The translations under genes and the position numbers were made by a program. The notes beneath the pieces were generated by a model. It had not been told where the DNA came from, did not search any database, and saw only the letters and a program-made list of their open reading frames with translations. Positions 1 through 8,500 of a DNA stretch of 64,000 nucleotides are shown in pieces (the first letter of the stretch is position 1; each line of letters opens with the position of its first letter). Origin of the DNA: UBA3937 sp050951585 (GTDB lineage: Bacteria > Bacillota > Peptococcia > DRI-13 > DTU073); the NCBI GenBank assembly GCA_050951585.1, contig JBMNJI010000006.1:124001-188000 (forward strand). The letters run 5' to 3'.

Positions 1-90
1 TTAGATGATGTAGAGGCGATTCTTTCCGGAAAATATGATGATACTGACGAACGCAAGTTTTCTTACATCGGGTCATTACCAAAAACATAA
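1..90 (+). CDS. C-terminal fragment of an F1-ATPase beta-like subunit
   Basis: Frame 1 is open from the window edge to a TAA at 88-90 and gives 29 residues. The segment AILSGKYDDTDERKFSYIG follows the spacing of the conserved F1 beta C-terminus (G-x-YD-x3-E-x2-F-x2-(V/I)-G), as in the E. coli beta tail. The next gene encodes an epsilon-like beta-sandwich, the usual neighbour of beta, which supports the assignment. No Walker motifs are visible because the rest of the gene lies outside the window. The downstream genes are not a, b, c, alpha, gamma or delta subunits, so this is probably not the housekeeping ATP synthase. With 29 residues, homology is suggestive only. Confidence 0.45.
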   Translation, partial: LDDVEAILSGKYDDTDERKFSYIGSLPKT

Positions 91-124
91 GCGATAGGTT
101 TTGGAAGGTGAGGAGGAGTTATCT

Positions 125-451
125 TTGGAAAGCGAAGAGAAGGAAGTTGATATTACAGAAAATCCAATACAGCAAGAAAGCATTGGCAATAAACTGGGCA
201 TGGAAGTGCGTGTTTCCAGTTTTGAAAACGGTTTGGAAGTCTATCAGAATGTTCACCTTATTCGTGTGAAGAGTGCTAAATATAATTTACTCATCATGGA
301 GGATTATTTGCCTGTAATCGGCAAAATCGAGGGCAGTGTCAGTTTTGTCGGGGAAGAAAAAGAATATGCTCTTGAAAATATTCAGGGTTTTTTCTGTCAC
401 AAACATAATGTATTTTCGTTACTAATAAAGGAGCGTTCTCATGTGGACTAA
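125..451 (+). CDS. F1 epsilon-like small protein
   Basis: About 108 aa. The TTG at 125 is chosen because AGGAGG at 111-116 lies eight bases upstream; an upstream in-frame TTG at 101 has no Shine-Dalgarno site. The first 28 residues are acidic and probably disordered. The remainder resembles the N-terminal beta-sandwich of ATP synthase epsilon: MEVRVSSFENGLEVYQNV, then LLIMEDYLPVIGKIEGSV where epsilon has its 'LPGHAPL' strand-turn, then an IQGFF segment matching the usual GGF. The C-terminal helical hairpin of epsilon is absent. It overlaps the next ORF by 11 bases, which indicates translational coupling. The fold assignment is inferred from pattern. An alternative is an unrelated beta-sandwich protein. 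Confidence 0.45.
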   Translation: MESEEKEVDITENPIQQESIGNKLGMEVRVSSFENGLEVYQNVHLIRVKSAKYNLLIMEDYLPVIGKIEGSVSFVGEEKEYALENIQGFFCHKHNVFSLLIKERSHVD

Positions 452-977
452 TTTTTGGCCGTTGCTTTTCGAGTTCAAGTGGCTGGTGATTAGCACGTTG
501 TGCGCTGGCTTGTTATTGGGAATAACCGGGTTATTACTTTGCCGAAATTTGCGCTGGCATCAGAAAAGGCTCAAATTTCTGGGAATATTCCTTAATCTGC
601 AGACTAAGGATAATCTCTTCCTTTCTGTTGCCTTGTTACGTTTTTTGTTTGTGATGAGCGCCGTTGCTTTTTGTGTGGAAATGGGTACGGCGCAAATTTG
701 CTTTTTTATTGCGCTTTGTGTTCTCTATAATCTTTTGCATTTCCGTCCGGTTAATTTTTTATTCGATTTATTTAATAATACGGTTATCTTTGCCGCTTTA
801 TTTGCGGGAAATATCCTGATTGGCTTTCTGCATGAGGTACGCTTTGATTGGCGTACGATCACTGTGTATGGTTTGCTAGCTTTATTTATCACCGTCTATT
901 CTGCTTTTTTCTTTTTACGTGATGTTTCCAGACTGCTTCAGAGCGAACCGAAGAGAAGAGTTTTGAAATTTGAGTAA
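441..977 (+). CDS. Membrane protein with about five transmembrane helices
   Basis: 178 aa with ATG at 441 and AAAGGAG at 427-433. Hydrophobic segments lie at roughly residues 10-33, 58-80, 83-98, 108-130 and 138-160, and the C-terminus is basic (SEPKRRVLKFE). I do not recognise a family. It lacks the conserved Arg/Asp/Glu patterns of ATP synthase a or c subunits, and it does not resemble AtpI/AtpQ/AtpR, which are shorter. Its start codon lies inside the epsilon-like gene, so the two are probably made together. If the upstream F1-like reading is right, this could be a membrane anchor of a noncanonical ATPase; that is inference only. Confidence 0.7.
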   Translation: MWTNFWPLLFEFKWLVISTLCAGLLLGITGLLLCRNLRWHQKRLKFLGIFLNLQTKDNLFLSVALLRFLFVMSAVAFCVEMGTAQICFFIALCVLYNLLHFRPVNFLFDLFNNTVIFAALFAGNILIGFLHEVRFDWRTITVYGLLALFITVYSAFFFLRDVSRLLQSEPKRRVLKFE

Positions 978-1029
978 AGACATGAAGTTATGTTAAATGT
1001 CAACTGAAGAAAAACGGGGAGTGGACTCA

Positions 1030-1749
1030 ATGCTGTTACGAAGGAAAAAAAGTAAATTAAATAAGGATAGATTATTGTTAGTGGCGATTATGTTTATTTG
1101 TGCGGGGCTTGTATTAGCAGTGGCAGTATATATTTTTCAGCTTAATAGCCGGGCAATCAGAGCCGACTTGTATCTCTATGATACTGGTTATCGCTTTGAT
1201 TATCCTGGCCCGTCTCAGATCCACAAAACTGAAAAAGGAATGGTGCTGGAAAGTAACGGAGGCGAGATTTTACTGGAGATGGGACCGCTCTATTACAAGG
1301 ATCAGGAGAGGATGCTCCTTCCAATGGTAATGGTCGCCTGTTTACCATCCGACAATAGGTTTGGCAAATTGGATTATTTTACGGAGGTATATCAAGATAA
1401 TAATGGCATCTTCGCCAAGCGCGGTTATCATCATATTCCGTTAGGAAAAGGATTTTTACATAATGGTAAGGATCTCTATGTTTTTTTGGAAAACACTACT
1501 GTCAACTGGCAGGAGAAGTCGGTGTCTTTAGAACCATTTTCCTATGCGATCGTTATCTATAACCAGCGTTTAGAGATTTATTCGGCGAAGGGCGGCGAAT
1601 GCGTCTTGGAGGATACGGGTGTATGTAAAGTAATTGCAGAGGCCGAAAGTGGTTATAAAATCGATTTGGGAACGGATATTATGTATAGGCCGGATGGCCA
1701 TGAACAAATGCTATTTGCCCAGCCTTCAACCCTGAAAGAGTTGAAGTAA
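1030..1749 (+). CDS. Single-pass membrane protein of unknown function
   Basis: About 239 aa. The ATG at 1030 has GGGGAG at 1016-1021 about eight bases upstream; an in-frame ATG at 997 is poorly supported. The N-terminus is strongly basic (MLLRRKKSKLNKDR) and is followed by a helix at about residues 17-37, which predicts a type II protein with an extracellular domain of about 200 residues. That domain is beta-rich, with aromatic-rich alternating segments and two cysteines (ECVLEDTGVCK) that could form a disulphide. No catalytic motif is recognised. It sits between the five-helix protein and the ORF that supplies the N-terminus of the giant surface protein, with a 15-base gap to the latter, and is probably part of the same operon. 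Confidence 0.75.
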   Translation: MLLRRKKSKLNKDRLLLVAIMFICAGLVLAVAVYIFQLNSRAIRADLYLYDTGYRFDYPGPSQIHKTEKGMVLESNGGEILLEMGPLYYKDQERMLLPMVMVACLPSDNRFGKLDYFTEVYQDNNGIFAKRGYHHIPLGKGFLHNGKDLYVFLENTTVNWQEKSVSLEPFSYAIVIYNQRLEIYSAKGGECVLEDTGVCKVIAEAESGYKIDLGTDIMYRPDGHEQMLFAQPSTLKELK

Positions 1750-1764
1750 AGCGGAGGTGTCTAG

Positions 1765-2499
1765 GTGAAAAAGGTTATCTCTTTAGCAGTGGTTATTATT
1801 GCTGTTTTACTTTTTGCCAAATTCTATCAGCTCAAAACCGTTGGGATATTGGAAAATAGCACCTATGCGCTAACCGATAATCGGATTACGCAGAGCTTAT
1901 TCTCCGATGATGTTCCCCCCGAAAAGGCGGTGATTGAGCCAACTAAGGCGGAATCACTGACCCCACTGTACGAGTTGGGCGGCAATCTGTATATTGGAGA
2001 GCGGAAAAACAAGCTTAATAGTGCGTATCCACTGTTTGTCAATGATGCGACTGCCATAATGAATATCAATAATAGCGCCAAGCTCATTACCGAAGATTTC
2101 GAGAGGGTGAGCAGTTATTACGGGCTGTATGTAAGTGACGGGATATCCTTTAACGCGGATAAAGAGCGTGCTGATGCCGAGACCTTTATTTTGCTTGAAT
2201 TGGCCAACAAATTGTATATCAATGCTCAGCAAATGGAGGTTCATACCATTTGCGGCGATATCCAGATTCCGATGAATGGGATCATCAATTTTCAGGAGGA
2301 GACAATCCGGTATTATACTCTAGAGGAAGGACAGTTTCAGTACAAGGAGATCACCAAACTGGATGAACAGGCCTGGGTGCGTTTTGCCGACCGGAAATAT
2401 CCGTATGTTGACTTTCTAAAAGAGCTTGGAAAGCTCAAAGAGCGCGCCGGTGAAAGGAAACCGGGAAAAAGGAAGAAGCTCCTCTGTCTGAAAAAATAG
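1765..2499 (+). CDS. Signal-anchored extracellular protein; probable N-terminal part of the giant surface protein
   Basis: 244 aa. The start at 1765 (GTG) has GCGGAGGTG just upstream. Residues 1-20 (MKKVISLAVVIIAVLLF...) form a signal anchor or signal peptide. The body (ELGGNLYIGERKNKLNSAY, AYPLFVNDATAIMNINNSAK) looks like an extracellular mixed alpha/beta domain of unknown family. The last 15 codons turn abruptly basic before a TAG at 2497. In the -1 frame the same DNA encodes an acidic linker (open from 2454) that runs straight into the giant ORF, which itself has no signal sequence. I infer that this ORF is the exported N-terminus of that protein, reached by programmed frameshift or disrupted by an indel. 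Confidence 0.7.
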   Translation: MKKVISLAVVIIAVLLFAKFYQLKTVGILENSTYALTDNRITQSLFSDDVPPEKAVIEPTKAESLTPLYELGGNLYIGERKNKLNSAYPLFVNDATAIMNINNSAKLITEDFERVSSYYGLYVSDGISFNADKERADAETFILLELANKLYINAQQMEVHTICGDIQIPMNGIINFQEETIRYYTLEEGQFQYKEITKLDEQAWVRFADRKYPYVDFLKELGKLKERAGERKPGKRKKLLCLKK

Positions 2500-2541
2500 A
2501 GCAGGATGACGAAGAGAGCCAAGCATACCAGGATGAGGAGC
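2463..2541 (+). other. Candidate -1 ribosomal frameshift site
   Basis: A heptamer GGGAAAA (2463-2469) fits X XXY YYZ in the reading frame of the 1765 ORF (ccG GGA AAA). Eight bases downstream, GCTCCTC (2478-2484) is exactly complementary to GAGGAGC (2535-2541), giving a seven-base-pair stem at the usual spacing for a stimulatory structure. A purine-rich, SD-like AAAGGA (2453-2458) lies just upstream. The zero frame stops at 2497. The -1 frame is open from 2454 and continues as the giant ORF to 11,246. An ordinary frameshift mutation or a sequencing error would give the same arrangement. Confidence 0.45.
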
Positions 2542-2564
2542 AGGGAGATAAGGGAAACCTTCCT

Positions 2565-5500
2565 GTGGTGAAGCCGGATGCTGCTGATTTCCCAAAACCC
2601 TCCTACCATAAGCCGCGGGTAACCATGACGGATTTCCGGGTCAATCCGATCGAAAAAACTGCGGAGACAACGTTGAGTATTCACGATCCAACAGGGGTTC
2701 TGACCGGTGTTATTCAGGTTGTTCTACATGATCCGAAAGGGAATGTGCAAAGATGGACGTATGCGGACTATGCTGAAGCGCAACAGGGTGTAATACAGCC
2801 TGTGGCAACCTTTGCAGGTTTAGAAAGCGGGATGACCTATTCTGCTTATGGGACATATACTTACCTGGATGCCAATGGACAGAAACAAACGGAGCTTTTC
2901 GGGTTCAAGACTTTCTACGTGGAAGAACAGTTTATCTATTTCTATGATCTGATCAAGGAAGAACCGAAGCCGGAACCGGATCCGGAGTTTACATACATAA
3001 AGCCCCAGATTAGTTGTGCTCCTTTTGTAGCGGATATCTATGATTTACATTCAACTTTGACTATTCAGGAACGGGGTAGTCTTGTGGCGGGCGGGATTCG
3101 TTTTGAGGTATATCGTGACGAACGTTTGATCATGAGAAAAACGGTTGCCGAGAGCGGAGAATTCGCCATCGGTCCCTTGCCGCCTGCCACGGATTACCAG
3201 GTGATCGGGTATATCACATATCTAAATGAATATAAACTAAAGGTTGAGGAAAAGATTCTGGAACAGACTATTTCCACGCTTTCGTTGGAAGAGTTGGCGC
3301 CCATGTCGTTGGCCTTTCAAAACGGAGAAATTTTCTATGATCGCATTCAACTAATTGAGCTGTGCTTTGCGGATGACCCAATAGATAGTAGCCGGAAAGT
3401 CGGTTTTACCACCATTCCCTATGTGGCGAAAATTGCCGTGCGGATTAATAATACTGCCTATGGCCTCAAGGCTGCCCAGATAAGTGCCATGCAGAATGGC
3501 AGTAAAATAGAATACGAAACACCGGCGGTATTACGCTCCAATCGGGTATATCAATATGCAATTGTCTGTTCGGACCGTTTTGGTAATGAGTTGCCCTTGA
3601 CGGAGCCGGCTGTGGGGGAGACCCATACCTGTAAGGCACCGCCGAAAGCGAATATTCGGCTCACCGGCAATGCAGTGGCCAATACGGAGCTTACGGTCGA
3701 TATTGAAAACAAGGATGAGGTGCAAACGCAGAATTGCCGGATTGCCTTGTATGATCTAAATGATAATTTAATTCACACGGTCAGGAAGACAGAAGGCGGG
3801 GAAGATTCTGATGCGGCAACTCATCACGCCCTGCCGGAAGATGGCGGCAAAATCGCCTTTACAAATCTGAGCACTGGTGAGGCTTATTCGGCTGTTGTCT
3901 ATGCCGATTATGACCTGGACAATGAAGAAGGAATACAGGAGAATATGGAAATCGGGCGGATCCGTTTTACGACCTTGCCGATTTCGGCGCTGGGTTATGC
4001 CATTTTTACTACGGAGATTACGGAGCTAACCGATAGCGGGGCTACATTAGGCATTAGCCTCGATAAAAACCGTACTAACCAAAGTTTGCAGTTTTTGCTG
4101 GATAAAGTTACGGTGCTCATTACCGGGCCTGATGGCGAAGAAATCCAGACAATATCTCTTACGGGGGAGGAATTAGCCCGGTTCGTGGCTGGCGAGGGCG
4201 AGCCTTTTCAAATACAACTGGAGAACCTTTCGAGTGCTACGGAATATACGCTTACAATTCTGGCGGAGGTAGAGCAAGGCACGGAGATTCATGAGATTAA
4301 AACATCTAATAATATGGAGAGTTTCAAAACGTTGAAAGCGGAACCGGAGGTAATTATATCCTCATATTTTGCTGTTTCTAATGCCATTGAGCTTTATGAT
4401 GTGATGATCAACGATCCGGATGGGGCGATTGTGAGCAATGTCAATGTGCTGGTCAGTGATAGCTATGGCCGGGTTGTGGGCATGAGCATTCTCCAGGCGA
4501 ATACCCTTTATGAGACTATTGTCTTTCCAAAACTCATTGAAAATGAAATGTATACCTTTACCTTTGTGGCCACCGAGTTTAATAAAGGGTATGATTACAC
4601 AACCTATGAGACTCTTTATCAGTTGAAACCGGTTTATCAAATTATCAATGAAAACAAGCTGGCCGGAGAAATCGGGCTACAAAGTTTAGACGAAATTACC
4701 GGTGATGAGGCGCATTTTCAGGCGAAACTGCGGGTACAGATCAGTGATGAGAAGCAGTTACTGCTTGAAGAGCCACGTTATACCATTAAGGTATTTAAGG
4801 AAGAAGAGCAGGTTGATGCTTTGGTATACGAAATTGAGCCTGCCGGTTCCGAGGTGGATAATATTTTTACCTACCAGGTCGTTGCGATGAGCGAATATCG
4901 ACTCGAATTGTGGGTAAAGGTGCGTGACCATGAGTTCAAGCTGGATGATACCTCTTTTACCACGGAGCAACCCATTATTGGGCTGGCCTCGTTTCAGGAT
5001 TTTAACAAGATCAAAACCAACAAAAGCGGAAAATTTATTGTGCTGAATGATATTGATATGACGTCAGGCCCGATTCTCGGGTGGGAAGACTATTTTAACG
5101 GCGAGTTGGATTTTCAAGGATATACGCTGCATAATAGCAAGGGTACTTATTTATTTTCGCATTTAGGTAAAACCGGGATCATCAAGAATATGGTACTTGA
5201 TTTGACGATCCCGTTTACTGATCCGATCCGTTATCGTGGCTTCATCGTCTATGTTTTGCAGGGGCGTATGGAGAATATTATGGCGAACGTGAAAGGCTGT
5301 ACCGAGTATCTGCATAATGATTGGGGGATTTTTTGTCGCACTAACAGTGCGACCGGCGTAATTGAAAATTTTGTGGTCAATCTGGAATGTCCTGTTTATG
5401 TTTGGACAAATTATGGCAGTGTGGTACCATATAACAGCGGTTTGGTACGCAACGGTTACGTGTACGGTAATGATATTATCCTGCCTGATATTGAGGTGGA

Positions 5501-8500
5501 TGGGGGCTACAGTGCATCTATTTTTGGCGGGATTGTGGGCAGAAACGAAACAGCCGGTCAGGTGGAAAATGTCTTTAATTTGGTCAATATTCGGACCGGG
5601 ACCCTGGTCACACCGAGTACAAACAATTTTGGCATGATTGTGGGCGTAAATAATGGGAGAGTAAAGAATACTTTTACCACAGGAGAAGTATATTTTGGGG
5701 GCGTAAATGATCTCCGTTATGGTCCGGCGGTAGGAAGCCAGGGTGGGATGCTGCAGACGGGTGCCTATTATATTTCGGCAAGTTCCACCTATACGAATAC
5801 ATATAATGGAAAAGTAACCAAGGAGACTTTGTATGACCCTTTGTGGCATGATGCCGTACTTGGCCATATGTTTGAGACAGAAGAGCCGGTGTTACTGGGC
5901 TATTATCCGCAATTGAAAATGCCGGATTGTATGCCGGCGCAACCTTATCTTCCTTTGCCGGAGTTAGATGTCGCAAATAACGTAAACCTTGCTAGTGTGA
6001 TGGTGGAGGAACAGTACGAGGATTACGCAATCGCAAGGTTTACTTTTAATAATCCTTCTTGCTATACGATTAAGAGCGTGGCGGTGGAATATCTTGATGC
6101 CACCATCATCGAGGGTAGTCAGGTCGATAAGGATGAGCTTACCCGAGTTCTGGTGCGCTTGGATAACCCCACTAAGTTTTATTCCAGCTACAATGTCCTT
6201 TATTTCGGATACGGTGTTTCCGCTAGCAGTCCAACGACTTTGCGCCCCTATCAAAAAGGAGAACGTCTGGTCAATGCAGAGTTTTTTAAGCCAATTCGCA
6301 CAATTGAAGATTGGGCATCTATAGAGGATAGCTTAGAGCAGAACTATCGTTTGAAAGAGGATTTGGATTTTAATAATACTCCGCCGCAATTAATCCGCAT
6401 TGGGGAAAATGATGCTAATCAATTTACCGGCAAACTGGATGGCGGTATTTATGACAAAAACATGAAATGTATTGGGATGCATACTATTCGTAATCTTGAT
6501 TTATCCATTGGCTTAGGAGGAGTGATCACTAATTTAAAAGGTTCGGTTTCCAATCTGCGGGTGGAGAGGCTAATTTTAGAGAATCCGACAGATAGTTATG
6601 TTGGATTTGTTCGTCACACGCAAAGCGGGGCCTTGGTGGATAATGTGCATTTAAGTAATGTCAGGCTAAGCGGGAGCAGTATGGTGGGTGGAATTGCCGG
6701 TCAATGTAATTATGCAAATCTGCAAAATTGTTCGGTGAACGGCATCATTATTAAAAATGCAACTACGACTCTCACAGCCGGTGGCCTTGCGGGGCAGGGT
6801 TCATATTGCATGATTAAGAATTGTTATGTGGACGGATTAAATATTTTAATAGAAAAGGCGAAATCCGGCAATGGTGTTGGGGGAATTATTGGTTATATTG
6901 ATAATTCGGAAGTAGAAAACTGTTATGCGGTGGGTAGTATCGAGACAAATGTGCAGAATGCCGGTGGGATTATAGGTAGAGCCGGGAGCGGGAACATGAT
7001 CCAGAAGTTCTGGAGTGATGTGGATATTACCACAACTGTTGATTACATTGCCGGCATAGTTGGCTTTTATCCCGGCGGGGAGAGTGAAATCGTTCCCGTC
7101 AATAGCCTGGTTCTGGGTGATTTATACAGTTCCGTTTCTACTGCCGCAAATGTGCGCAGAATAATGGGCAATCGAACGGATATGTTGAATGCGTACGCAT
7201 GGAGCGGACAACGGATCAACGGGGGGATACCTTATGAAGCAGATGGGGTAACGCTTGTGTCTGACGGGGCGGAGGTCTTGTCTGGTGAGTTGCTGTGTGA
7301 TCCACAGACGTACATTAAGAGAATTTTATTAGGGGACTCTTTTGATTATGGGCAGGTCCACAACGGGGTATTGCCGCAGCTCTATGATACAAACGGTGAA
7401 TTGTTACCTTATCAGACAGAACATAAGTTGGATGAAAATCCGCTCATTTCGATAAAAGATGTTACAGCAACTACCGTTGGCAATCAACATATGATTCAGG
7501 TTAAGCTTTCTCATGAAGCAGGCCTTAATATTGAGAATGTCCGCTTTGACTATTTAAATGTTAATACGCAAGTAGTTCCGGAAAGTGATGTATCGACTAC
7601 GTTGGTTTGTACAGTTGAGGGGAATCCGGTACGTTATCTGGACAGTTATCAGCTTAATGGGATTACCTACAATGGGGGACAGGTCTATAAAGCTTTGGCC
7701 AAGGTTACTTTTGAACAACCGTTTTATATTGATATTCCCGACGTAGCTACCTGGCAAACAGTCATGGCAGAGAGAAAGGACAACTTCGAAAATTTCCGGA
7801 TTACAGGAAATCTTGATTTCGGCAATAGAGCGGATATTATTTACAATGTAAATGTCAACCGGATTGTGGGAAATCTGGGCGCCGAAGGAGAATATTCGGT
7901 CATCAGAAATATCAAGATTGACTTTCCGGAGACCGGGCAGAGTTTTATTAATACAGTTAATGCAGGGGTTAGCGGTTTGCGATTTGAGAACATTAGTTTG
8001 ACTAATAAAAAATCAGGCGGGTCCTATGTTGGAATCATTGGGAACTGTTTGGGCAACATCGACAAGGTAGCATTTGACAATGTAAGTATTAATGGCTTAT
8101 CTGCTACTCGGGTAGGGTGTATTGGTTATTGTATGGGCAGTATTACGGATGTGAGCGTGGAGAATGTTACAATAAAAACCACTGGTGAATACGCCGGAGG
8201 GCTGGTTGGACAAGCCTATATTAGTATCTTAAGTAAATTAAGCGCGCAAGAAATAGAGGTTTCCGGTAAAAACTATGTTGGAAGTCTGGCAGGGTATGTT
8301 TATGGCGATATCTCCCATTCAATTGCGGAGAATGTTACTGTTACGGGGACAGGTAATTATGCAGGCGGAATTTCCGGTTATGCCAATCCGATTATTGGCG
8401 GGGATGTTATCACAAATGAGCAGCTTAGCGTAAAAAACGCTTACATAAAAGGGGTAAGTTATGTGGGCGGTATTTTAGGAGGCGGGCAGTTGCGTAACAA

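Noticed and set aside
5163..5867. 234-codon minus-strand ORF inside the giant protein gene
   Set aside because: It lies wholly antisense to a strong coding frame, has no ribosome-binding site that I could see, and its composition reflects the complement of the GLUG repeats.
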